Shown here piece after piece: positions 1 to 7,426 of a stretch of 64,000 nt of DNA. The translations under genes and the position numbers were made by a program. Every line of letters starts with the position of its first letter. Position 1 is the first letter of the stretch. This DNA comes from Nonomuraea jiangxiensis. GTDB lineage: Bacteria > Actinomycetota > Actinomycetes > Streptosporangiales > Streptosporangiaceae. The notes beneath the pieces are model-generated. The model was given only the letters and a program-made list of their open reading frames with translations, did no database searches and was not told the origin of the DNA. The stretch spans positions 434,001 through 498,000 of the forward strand of contig NZ_FNDJ01000004.1 in NCBI RefSeq assembly GCF_900099965.1, in the 5' to 3' direction.

Positions 1-1108
1 CCGGCTCGATGGCCATCCATCCGGCCGCGGCAAGCTCCAGGTCCAGCTCGGGCAGGCCCAGCAGGTCTCGTACGAGCCGGGCCGCCAGGGGAGCGGCGAG
101 CCGCCCGACCACCTCCACGGGCCCGCGGCGCAGGTCGGCCAGCGGCCCGGCGGCGACCTCGCGCAGCCCGGCGTCCGGGCCGGGCCGGCGGCCGATCGCC
201 TGTTTCACGGCCGAGCGCGTGACGGCGTGCCGGGGCGGGTCCAGGAAGGGCAGCGGGACCGGCAGGCCGGGCGGTGGCGGTGGCAGCGGGTCGCCGGTGA
301 TGAGGTCGCGCAGCGGCGCCGCCGTCCCCTTGACCAGCCGGGGATCGCGCAGCAGCCGGACGCTGTCGGCATACCCGGTGGCGTACCAGCAGGGGCGTCC
401 GGCCAGCCGGTGCACCGGGCTGAGCGCGCGCAACTCGTGCAGCCCGGCGAACGGCTCGGCCGCGCCCCCGAACAGCGCCCCGGCCAGCAGCTCGTCGGCC
501 CGGCCACGCGGGCGAGGGCGCAGCGGGTGGGAGGGCGGCGGGATTCTGCGGGGAGCCGACCGGCCGAGACCGGCGGCGGCGAGGATCTCCGCCACCGCCG
601 CGTCGCGGTCCTGGCCCAGCAGGATCGCCCGCAGGCCCAACCTCCGGCCCACGGCCACGTTGGCGGGGACGTCGTCCACCAGCAGCGTGTCCTCCGCCGG
701 GGTGCCGAGCCGGCGCAGCGTCTCGTGGAAGATCTCCGGGTCCGGCTTGCGCCGGCCCAGGTCGCAGGAGCGGACGATGACGGAGAACGTCTCCTCCCAC
801 GCGTACAGGCGCTGCCAGAGCGTGGCGAACTCGCGTACGGAGTTCGTGCAGAGCGCGAGCCGGACCCCGGCCGCGGCGAGTTGCTCCGCGACCGCCACCA
901 GGTCGTCGGCGAGCCGGTACGGCGGCATCGGCCCGCCCCCGAGCCCGGCGGGAACGGGCAGATCGGCCAGGGCCAGCGCGCCGCGCTCCAGCCGGTGCCA
1001 GGGGTGGTCGGTGTCGGCGTCCCGGGGCCCGAACAGGTCCGGGGGCAGCCCGCCCGGCTGTGACACGAGCACCCCGCCGACATCGAAGATGGCCGCTCTC
1101 AGAGCCAT
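1..1108 (-). CDS. HAD-family hydrolase fused to cytochrome P450 (3' part cut by window edge)
   Basis: An open frame runs from an ATG at 1108 to the window edge with no stop (369 codons seen). Residues 1-195 are a HAD-IA domain: FDVGGVL at 8-14 with nucleophile Asp9, LCTNS at 86-90, KPDPEIF with Lys121, and LLVDDVP with Asp145-Asp146. The second Asp of the usual DxD is a Gly, so phosphatase activity is doubtful. After a Pro/Arg-rich linker (about 196-215) the same frame reads as the N-terminal part of a P450, with segments resembling the A helix, beta-1 and the DPPRHAV motif seen as DPPEHT in bacterial P450s. The haem-Cys region lies outside the window. I checked the frame codon by codon across the linker, so the fusion is real in this sequence. 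The gene overlaps the upstream gene by 10 bases and is last seen in the minus-strand operon. The combined role is unknown. Confidence 0.8.
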   Translation of the reverse strand, partial: MALRAAIFDVGGVLVSQPGGLPPDLFGPRDADTDHPWHRLERGALALADLPVPAGLGGGPMPPYRLADDLVAVAEQLAAAGVRLALCTNSVREFATLWQRLYAWEETFSVIVRSCDLGRRKPDPEIFHETLRRLGTPAEDTLLVDDVPANVAVGRRLGLRAILLGQDRDAAVAEILAAAGLGRSAPRRIPPPSHPLRPRPRGRADELLAGALFGGAAEPFAGLHELRALSPVHRLAGRPCWYATGYADSVRLLRDPRLVKGTAAPLRDLITGDPLPPPPPGLPVPLPFLDPPRHAVTRSAVKQAIGRRPGPDAGLREVAAGPLADLRRGPVEVVGRLAAPLAARLVRDLLGLPELDLELAAAGWMAIEP

Positions 1109-2643
1109 CTGCCGCCCTGCTTGATCATGTGCGAGGTCCGCCGCAGGATGCCGTCCCGCATCTCGTCGATCGCGCCCATCGCCTGCGCGGCCAGGTCGGG
1201 GCCGGCGGCCAGGGACTCGAAGCGCAGGGCGTCGGCCTCGGGGTCGGGCTCCAGCTCCAGCGGCTGGACGGGCAGCCGCTGGGCGAGGTAGGGCAGCGGC
1301 AGGCCCGTCTCGCTCTCGACCCGCCGGGCCAGCGCCCCGATGGCGTCGGAGACCGGCGCGGTCAGCCCCTTGAGCGCCACGATCACCCAGTACCTCAGGA
1401 GCGGGTCGAGGGTGTGGTCGATCTGGTGGGTGATGACGCCCCGCAGGTCGCGATGCTCGGCCGTGTCCTTGGACAGGTAGATGAACTCCAGGGTGCGGCT
1501 CACCGGCCAGTCCAGCAGGTCGTCCAGCCGGAGGGAGCGCCAGTCCTCGTACAGCAGGCCGGAGCGGCGGCCGAAGCGCCGGCACAACCGGTTGATCGCG
1601 CGTTGCGGGGCGCTGACCGGGATCGGGTAGGAGATCATCCGGCGGTAGACGGTGGGCGCGCCCGTGGTGTCGGTCGCCATGAACAGCAGCGCGATCCTCA
1701 ACCGCCTGATGGCCTCGGTGAGGTCGGGAACGTCCTCGAAATAGGACAGGTCCGCCGATTCCCGGACGGCCGCGACGCTCTTGTCCTGGAGGTCCTTGAT
1801 CGCCTGCTGCGTCGGGTGCGGGTGCTCGGGCCAGAACGGGAAGTCGAAGACCTCGGGCCCGGGGCGGGAGCCGATGGTGGCCGGCGCACTGGCGTGCCGG
1901 CCCCTGCGGTAGCCGAAGCCGCCCTGGGACAGGGTCTCCTGCGCCAGCCTGAGCATGTCGCTGTTCTGCTCGTCGATCAGCTCGAACACCCGGACGGCCT
2001 TGGCGATCGCGGCGGCGCGCCGGGCGGGGTCGAGGACGGCCGACTCGAAGGAGTCGTCGTCCACCGCGTGGCCCGTCTCGCGCGCCAGGTGGTAGGGGCC
2101 CCAGTAGACCAGCTCCCGCCCGGTCCTGCGGGCGTACTCGACGGCGATCTCGTTGGTGTGCCGGAAGAGCGCGTTGCCGCACGCCTCGATGGCCTCCACG
2201 ACGGCGAACCGGACGACCGGGTCCTGCGCCTCGATCACCAGCTTCGTGATCGCGGAGGTACGGCTGCGCAGGTCCGCCGTGATCCGGCTGCTGAACAGCC
2301 AGTGGAAGACCTCCGACGGCCGCCAGCCGAGCATCGTGTCCCAGCCGAGCGTGCGGAAGTCCCGCAGGAACAGCCGGGAGTGGGTCATGTCCTCCTCGGC
2401 GTGCCTGGTGATGGCCGCCCGCTGCGCCGGCTCACCGAGCCCGTTGTCCCGGCCGGGGCTCGCGTAGGAGATGTGGTAGAGGTTCAGTTCCCTGAAGTAC
2501 ATGATGAAGTTCAGGAAGTAGAGGGAGAACCACAGCCGCCGCTCGGGCGGGCCGCCGTCGTCCCAGGTGACGAGCCAGCGGTGCAGCGGATGGTCTTCGA
2601 GGAGCGCCTTGCGTTCGTCGATCACGCGCAGGACGTGGATCAA
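1099..2643 (-). CDS. Helical protein of unknown function with metal-ligand-like motifs
   Basis: 514 residues, not recognised as a named family. The N-terminal 200 residues look like a helical bundle with ligand-rich stretches: HAEEDMTH at 81-88, Glu150/Glu153/His162, and ARETGH at 187-192. This pattern recalls ferritin-like or haem-oxygenase-like diiron proteins, but the spacing does not match a family I can name. The remaining 300 residues are helical and charged, without a signal peptide or clear membrane segment. The gene begins 6 bases after the O-methyltransferase stop and overlaps the HAD-P450 start by 10 bases, so it is almost certainly co-translated with both. A role in an oxidative tailoring step with the methyltransferase and P450 is an inference from context. 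Confidence 0.75.
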   Translation of the reverse strand: MIHVLRVIDERKALLEDHPLHRWLVTWDDGGPPERRLWFSLYFLNFIMYFRELNLYHISYASPGRDNGLGEPAQRAAITRHAEEDMTHSRLFLRDFRTLGWDTMLGWRPSEVFHWLFSSRITADLRSRTSAITKLVIEAQDPVVRFAVVEAIEACGNALFRHTNEIAVEYARRTGRELVYWGPYHLARETGHAVDDDSFESAVLDPARRAAAIAKAVRVFELIDEQNSDMLRLAQETLSQGGFGYRRGRHASAPATIGSRPGPEVFDFPFWPEHPHPTQQAIKDLQDKSVAAVRESADLSYFEDVPDLTEAIRRLRIALLFMATDTTGAPTVYRRMISYPIPVSAPQRAINRLCRRFGRRSGLLYEDWRSLRLDDLLDWPVSRTLEFIYLSKDTAEHRDLRGVITHQIDHTLDPLLRYWVIVALKGLTAPVSDAIGALARRVESETGLPLPYLAQRLPVQPLELEPDPEADALRFESLAAGPDLAAQAMGAIDEMRDGILRRTSHMIKQGGRWL

Positions 2644-2649
2644 CGCCGG

Positions 2650-3639
2650 TCACCTTTCCGGCTTGCGGGCGCTGACCAGCGTGACCGGACCAAGGCCGGA
2701 CTGGACGTGCACGTCGCCGAAGCCCGCCTCGGCCAGCCACTCGCCGAGCTCGGCGGCGGTGTACTCGCCGCCCTGCGTCACCAGGGCCGTGGTGAGGCTC
2801 ATCAGCAAGGAGGTGAGCGGCCCGCGGCGGTCGTCGCCGATCATGCTGTCCCACACCAGCAGGGTCCCGCCGGGCGGCAGCGCGGCGAACGCGCCGGCGA
2901 TGAGCGCGCGCCGCCGCGGCACGTCCCAGTCGTGCAGGACCCGCCCCATCAGCAGCACGTCGGCACTGGGCAGGGGATCGGCGAAGAAGTCGCCCGCGAC
3001 GAACTCCACCTGGTCCGGGCGCGCGCCGGCCGCGAAGGTCCCGGCCAGCTCGGGCAGGTCGAAGCAGACGCCGCGTAGGTGCGGATACGTCTCGGCCAGG
3101 CCCGCGGCCAGGGCGCCGGAGCCGCCGCCCACGTCGGCGAACGTCTTCACCGAGGGCCAGTCGAAGGAGAAGGCGAGCATGCCGGTCGTCATGGCGGTGG
3201 TGGCGTCCATGGACCGGGCGAACTCGGCGGCCCGGCTGGCGTCATAAGAGGCGAACATGTCGCGGTGCTCCCCGGAGCGCAGGGCCGAGGTGAAGTGTCC
3301 CCAGTCCGCGTACAGGTGGCGGTGCCATTCCAGCAGGATGTCGCCGAGGTAGGTGGGCTTGGCGCGATCGAGGAAGAACGCCGTCTCCGGGGTGTTGGCG
3401 TAGCGGCCGTCCTCGTCGCGGCGCAGCAGCCCGAGCGCGGTGAGGGTGTCGAGGAAGTCCCGCGCGGTACGGTCGTGCAGCCCGCACCGCCGCGAGAGGT
3501 CCGCCAGGCCGAGGGAGTCCCCGGCCAGCTCGCTCCACACGCCGAGCTCGGCGGCCGCCAGCGCGACCTGCGCCTTCATGAACCCTTGGGCCACGTCGAG
3601 CAGGTGCTCCGGGGTCAGCCATTCCTGCTGATCGCTCAT
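2650..3639 (-). CDS. SAM-dependent O-methyltransferase, plant-type class II fold
   Basis: 329 residues, usual length for the COMT-like (Methyltransf_2) family. Residues 1-95 form the dimerisation winged helix that gives this family its hydrophobic N-terminus. DVGGGSG at 169-175 is SAM motif I, and VLHDWD at 234-239 carries the conserved catalytic-type His-Asp pair. Family members methylate hydroxyl groups of aromatic or polyketide intermediates. The ATG at 3639 has AAGGAG eight bases upstream and shares an ATGA with the stop of the membrane protein gene before it. It is inside the XRE/ImmA/MAB_1171c operon; the substrate cannot be read from sequence. Confidence 0.9.
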   Translation of the reverse strand: MSDQQEWLTPEHLLDVAQGFMKAQVALAAAELGVWSELAGDSLGLADLSRRCGLHDRTARDFLDTLTALGLLRRDEDGRYANTPETAFFLDRAKPTYLGDILLEWHRHLYADWGHFTSALRSGEHRDMFASYDASRAAEFARSMDATTAMTTGMLAFSFDWPSVKTFADVGGGSGALAAGLAETYPHLRGVCFDLPELAGTFAAGARPDQVEFVAGDFFADPLPSADVLLMGRVLHDWDVPRRRALIAGAFAALPPGGTLLVWDSMIGDDRRGPLTSLLMSLTTALVTQGGEYTAAELGEWLAEAGFGDVHVQSGLGPVTLVSARKPER

Positions 3640-4805
3640 ATACGGATCTCCTTGGGGCGGGTGTGCCTTGCGACGAACGCGGTCACGCCGGACGAGGTGG
3701 CGAACGCCCGGCTGACGTGACTCAGGCGGCGGATCTCATCTCCTGCTCCGCGTACCGACAGTGCCTCCGGCGGGACGGGGCCCAGCTCGTGGGGGTCGTC
3801 CTGTGGGCCGGGCGCGTCCTCGGCAGGCGCGGCCCCGCCACGCAGCGCCAGCGCCGCGGCCACCCAGGCGGCCTCGGCCTCCACGCCGCTCAGCTCCTCC
3901 CGCGCGCGTGCTCGCAGCCACCCGTACGTCGCCGCCAGGTCGGCCAGCGCGTCACTGATCGTGACCGCCTGGCGGTAGAGCCGCTCGTGGCCGGCGGCGA
4001 AGAACCGGCCGCGCGATCCGTCGTACCCGGTGATCACCAGCTCCGGGTACGCGGCGACCACGGCGGTGTAGAGCGGCGCCATGCGGCGCAGCGCCCACCG
4101 GTCGGCCAGCCACTGCAACGGCGTCAGCAGGACCGACACGGTGGCGCCGAGGGTGGCGGCGGTCAGGAATGTCAGCTCCATGCCGAAGAAGGTGTCCTGG
4201 GGGAACAGCACGGCCAGGTCGCCGCTGAACGGCACCGTCGCGATCCGCACCATCGTGATGACGCCGACCACGCACGCGAAGCCGCCCAGCGCCGCCAGGG
4301 TCAGCCCGACGGCCCTGATCGCCGGGTGCGCCTGGTCCCGCAGCCCGGCCGTGGTCGCCGCCCAGGCGACCCGCAGGTCCGTCCAGCTCAGCACCGCCCA
4401 GTAGACGAGCCAGTAGGCCATGGCCACGGCGACGCCGGGCGACGGGGGCTCGGTCAGGTGCCGGGGGTCCAGCACGGCCAGGACGATCAGGGCGGCCGGC
4501 TGCGTGGCCGCCGCGACGATCAGCCACCGGCGGCCGTTCGGCCCGGGGGAGAAGAAGCGCCGCACGCAGGCGACCGCGAGGAGCAGGGCCACGTGCGAGG
4601 CCAGCACCCACACCCAGCGGGGCACGCCGGGCACCGTGAGGTCCTCGTTCCAGGCCAGCGGGGAGAACGTGGCCGACACCGCGTAGCAGCACAGGAATCC
4701 CCACAGCGGGCGGATGGCGGGCTTGGCGATGGCCGTACGGGCGTGCACGATCACGCCCGGCCAGAGGATCGCCAGCAGGACGAGGTGGACTACCTGAACT
4801 TCCAC
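3636..4805 (-). CDS. MAB_1171c-like membrane protein (putative transporter)
   Basis: 389 residues from a GTG at 4805, preceded by GGAAGG. The longer in-frame reading upstream of 4805 is arginine/proline-rich shadow and overlaps the peptidase gene, so it was rejected. The first roughly 230 residues hold about seven hydrophobic segments, and the last 150 form a soluble, Ala/Glu-rich C-terminal domain. This layout matches the actinobacterial MAB_1171c putative transporter family, which is commonly encoded next to an XRE regulator and an ImmA/IrrE peptidase, exactly as here. It overlaps the peptidase gene by 16 bases and the methyltransferase gene by 4. Transport activity has not been shown for the family as far as I know. 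Confidence 0.8.
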   Translation of the reverse strand: MEVQVVHLVLLAILWPGVIVHARTAIAKPAIRPLWGFLCCYAVSATFSPLAWNEDLTVPGVPRWVWVLASHVALLLAVACVRRFFSPGPNGRRWLIVAAATQPAALIVLAVLDPRHLTEPPSPGVAVAMAYWLVYWAVLSWTDLRVAWAATTAGLRDQAHPAIRAVGLTLAALGGFACVVGVITMVRIATVPFSGDLAVLFPQDTFFGMELTFLTAATLGATVSVLLTPLQWLADRWALRRMAPLYTAVVAAYPELVITGYDGSRGRFFAAGHERLYRQAVTISDALADLAATYGWLRARAREELSGVEAEAAWVAAALALRGGAAPAEDAPGPQDDPHELGPVPPEALSVRGAGDEIRRLSHVSRAFATSSGVTAFVARHTRPKEIRI

Positions 4806-5320
4806 CGTGGCCTTCCCGCGCGGTAGAGGCGGGGACCCTCCACGAGGACGTCTCCCCAGGAGGGAGGCACCATGTCCTGGTAGAGGGCACGTGAGACGAT
4901 CATGGTGGAGCCGATCTCGGCCTCCTGCTCCTGCACCGAGTCGAAGTGCCGGCGGGCCAGCAGCCCGTGGATCCGGGTGTCCTGGCCCATCAGATCGGGC
5001 AGCGACTCGGTGTGCGTGTTGGTGAGCAGGTCGATGAGCTCGTCGTCGGAGGGGTGTCCCGCCAGGAGGTGGGCGATCTCGTGGCACACCACGGCGAGAT
5101 AGTGCAGCGGCCCGATGGACTCCGACAGCAGGATCACGTCGCCGCGGTCGGTCTCCGCGCACAGACAGCGGCTGGGTTGCAGGCCGGGGACGCTCAGCAG
5201 GTGGATGGGCCGGCCGCGATAGGCCGCGACCCGGGAGACGAACTCGTCCAGGTCGAACGGCTCAGGCACCCTGACATCGTCAAGGATACGCTGGAAAATG
5301 GCGCGGAAATCCCGTTTCAT
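4790..5320 (-). CDS. ImmA/IrrE-family metallo-endopeptidase
   Basis: 176 residues. HEIAH at 80-84 is the zinc-binding HExxH motif, followed by a downstream Glu-rich helix (QEQEAEIG) that supplies the third ligand in this family. ImmA/IrrE peptidases usually cleave or sense a partner XRE repressor and thereby switch on genes; the partner here is the gene immediately upstream, with which it shares an ATGA overlap at 5317-5320. The longer in-frame extension is Arg-rich and runs through the XRE gene, so the ATG at 5320 was chosen. Its likely role is control of this operon through the neighbouring repressor, which is inferred. Confidence 0.88.
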   Translation of the reverse strand: MKRDFRAIFQRILDDVRVPEPFDLDEFVSRVAAYRGRPIHLLSVPGLQPSRCLCAETDRGDVILLSESIGPLHYLAVVCHEIAHLLAGHPSDDELIDLLTNTHTESLPDLMGQDTRIHGLLARRHFDSVQEQEAEIGSTMIVSRALYQDMVPPSWGDVLVEGPRLYRAGRPRWKFR

Positions 5321-5760
5321 CGCTCTTCCTGATCCTCCTGCACGAAGGCATTCAAGACGCGTAACGCGCGTTCCTTCTCCCCGTCCGACAGCTCGGCCAG
5401 CCGGCCTACTATCTTCGTGATGCGCTCGTCCGCGAGCGCCTTTTCCAGGGCCCGCCGGCCCGAGCCGGGGGCAGGATTGTTCTTGCCTTCCAGAAGATAG
5501 CCGGGGCTGACTTCGAAAACGTCGGCGAGGGCCAGCAGAATGGCCGGTCCCGGATTGTCCCGCACCCCGCTTTTGAGGGCGTAGAGGTATTTCGGGCTGA
5601 GGGTCACCCGTCCCGAGCTGACCTCTTCGACTTTCTCGCACACTTCGACGACCCGCCACGGCCTGCCTTTTGCCGGATTGTTTCCGGCGAGAAGTCGCGT
5701 CAGGACGACGGACAGCGGCTGGCGTTCGGCTGGATCGTTGGGAAAGGACTGCGCTTCCAT
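5317..5760 (-). CDS. XRE-family helix-turn-helix transcriptional regulator
   Basis: 147 residues. An XRE-type DNA-binding domain occupies about residues 15-95, with the family signature LSPKYLYALKSG followed by NPGPAILLALADVFEVSP. The C-terminus (about 100-147) is a charged helix that could bind the adjacent ImmA peptidase. It is first in the minus-strand operon ending in the HAD-P450 gene, and about 580 bases of gene-poor DNA lie upstream. Autoregulation is likely from position but no operator could be assigned. Confidence 0.88.
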   Translation of the reverse strand: MEAQSFPNDPAERQPLSVVLTRLLAGNNPAKGRPWRVVEVCEKVEEVSSGRVTLSPKYLYALKSGVRDNPGPAILLALADVFEVSPGYLLEGKNNPAPGSGRRALEKALADERITKIVGRLAELSDGEKERALRVLNAFVQEDQEER

Positions 5761-6343
5761 GCTTTATGGCCGCCTCGAGGTTATCGCCCTTGTCATGCGA
5801 GATCGCCGATTTATGGCCAGAGCCAACAGTAGAGGGCATCGGAGGCGTGTTCAAGGGCCGTGCCTTGACTGCGTCGAGTCAAGTTCCCCGGGTCGAGGTC
5901 GTCGCCGGCGACCGTGCCGGGAACGCCTCCGCCGGGTGGTGGGGGCGCCGCCGGATATGTCTTCTGCTGGTTGACGAGTTGCCGCGAGATTTCGCGGAGG
6001 TGACGCCTTTGTGCACGCTGCCTGCACAGGTTTCCCGGCCGGCCGGCCCGAATCACGCATTACGATTCGTCCTCAAGGGCGAAGGGGTCCTCGGACAGTC
6101 GATTTCGGTCGAGACGGATATCGATATTTCGGACCGGCCATTCCCATGGTTTCTACTCGTGGTTGACACTTCATGGCAGGCGTCGTAAGAATTATCTGGA
6201 AGATCCAGCGAATATTGGCCTCCTGGGCGCCGCAGGGATTCGTCCGTGAGTCGTTATTAGCCGTACGGGGCCCGGCTGAACATGCACGGACGCCTTCTCA
6301 CCCGGTGCTCACCGGAAAATACACCGAAGGTTCTGGGGACCTC
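5761..6343. other. Gene-poor intergenic stretch with promoter elements
   Basis: About 580 bases between the XRE gene (leftward) and a small rightward gene. GC content is visibly lower than in the neighbouring genes. An open frame ending at 6188 on the plus strand reads partly protein-like near its end, but it starts inside the XRE gene and shows weak GC bias at third positions, so it was not called. A TTGACA-type promoter candidate sits at 6163. The region probably carries the XRE promoter too. Confidence 0.5.
6163..6191 (+). promoter_or_regulatory. Candidate housekeeping promoter for the small gene at 6344
   Basis: A perfect TTGACA at 6163-6168 is followed after 17 bases by TAAGAA, a partial match to a -10 box. 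It faces the small rightward gene about 150 bases downstream. Only pattern matching supports it. Confidence 0.3.
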
Positions 6344-6646
6344 ATGAATCGACCTGTCAGCCCGTCCGGCCCGTCCGCGGGTTGCCGGCAAGGCAGCAGG
6401 CCGGACAATGTCGGCCCGCTCCTGGAAAACCTCCGGTCCGCCTACCCGGGGTGGGTCGTCTGGAGGGCGCGCCGAGATGACGGCGGCCCTGGTTACTGGA
6501 TGGCCACCCGGGTCCGCGGACCCGCGTACGACCCCGACTCCTCGGCGACGCTCGCCGCCGATTGCGGGCACGAGCTCAGCCGATTGCTCTCGGGCCAGAC
6601 CGGCGCCCGCCACGACCGCCCCGCCGAGCACCCGGACGCGCAATGA
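6344..6646 (+). CDS. Small hypothetical protein (100 aa)
   Basis: The ATG at 6344 follows a G-rich stretch (GGGGA) seven bases upstream. The middle segment, with AYPGWVVWR and YWMATRVRG, resembles small actinobacterial proteins of unknown function that are often near XRE regulators and end in a short helix. The last part, HELSRLLSG, fits that pattern. No membrane segment, signal or known catalytic motif is present. An in-frame extension back to 6173 has no ribosome site and poor composition. Function unknown. Confidence 0.6.
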   Translation: MNRPVSPSGPSAGCRQGSRPDNVGPLLENLRSAYPGWVVWRARRDDGGPGYWMATRVRGPAYDPDSSATLAADCGHELSRLLSGQTGARHDRPAEHPDAQ

Positions 6647-6707
6647 CTCGCGAAATGACCGGCGGTGGCCAACCAGGTTCGCACGGCACCTGAATTCCGG
6701 CCCGGAT

Positions 6708-7217
6708 TTATCGGCGGCGCCGCTCGTCGATCCATTGCCGCAGCATGCCGGCCCGCCGCTCGTTGTACGGTTCCAGCCACTGCCGTACATACCGGCGAAC
6801 GCCGAAGGGGAGGCTGAACGCGGAGATCCGCCCCCAGCGCGGCCACCCGTTCCTGCCCTTCCACCACAGATCCGTCTTGCCCGTCACGGTACGGCGGACC
6901 TCGACGGCTCTCCCGGCAGGCACCCGGCGGGTCCACAACATGTTGTGCACCTTGATGACGTCCGGGGTGCAGGTGACGCCGTAGAAGTAGGCCCGCAGCA
7001 GCATCAGCACGCCGGGCGCCGCCAAGGGCACCGAGACGACGGCCACCGCGACCAGCTCCGCCGACGAGGCCAGGGCCAAGTCCTCCGGCAGCGAACGGCC
7101 GTCCGCCCCGTTCATGACGGTGGTCGCCCACAGCATGCCGAGCCCTATGTAGACCAGCCCTGCCAAGGCCAGGCAGCCGCGCACGATCGGGTGTGCTCGC
7201 AGCTTCACAACCCCCAT
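6708..7217 (-). CDS. Small membrane protein with PH-like C-terminal part
   Basis: About 169 residues from an ATG at 7217; an alternative GTG at 7256 would add 13 residues and neither start has a strong ribosome site. Two hydrophobic segments lie near residues 10-30 and 50-75, followed by a soluble Arg/Trp-rich domain (TPDVIKVHNMLWTRRVP) of the kind seen in actinobacterial PH-domain membrane proteins. It faces away from the SARP gene across a short divergent region. Function unknown. Confidence 0.6.
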   Translation of the reverse strand: MGVVKLRAHPIVRGCLALAGLVYIGLGMLWATTVMNGADGRSLPEDLALASSAELVAVAVVSVPLAAPGVLMLLRAYFYGVTCTPDVIKVHNMLWTRRVPAGRAVEVRRTVTGKTDLWWKGRNGWPRWGRISAFSLPFGVRRYVRQWLEPYNERRAGMLRQWIDERRRR

Positions 7218-7426
7218 GATGTGCGCCGAGCCGGCCCCGCGCGACAGGGAATCCACCCCCTACGCGCGGGCCCCGCACCAGAGGATTGTTCGAGCCGTTA
7301 CCGGCCTAAACTCGGATGGACATGCCAGGCGTGGCCCATGGTCCCGGGGGCGCCGGCGACGGGGTTGTCTGGGTGATGGGAGGTCGGGCATGGCCGGAAC
7401 GTCTCCCGGAACGGCTGCGGGGTTGC

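Noticed and set aside
9..1124. Plus-strand open frame over the left end, with strong Arg/Ser content
   Set aside because: It is the shadow of the minus-strand HAD-P450 gene, which has all expected motifs.
5670..6188. Plus-strand frame with a protein-like final 70 residues
   Set aside because: It begins inside the XRE gene on the other strand, has no start signal for its plausible part and has weak codon bias.
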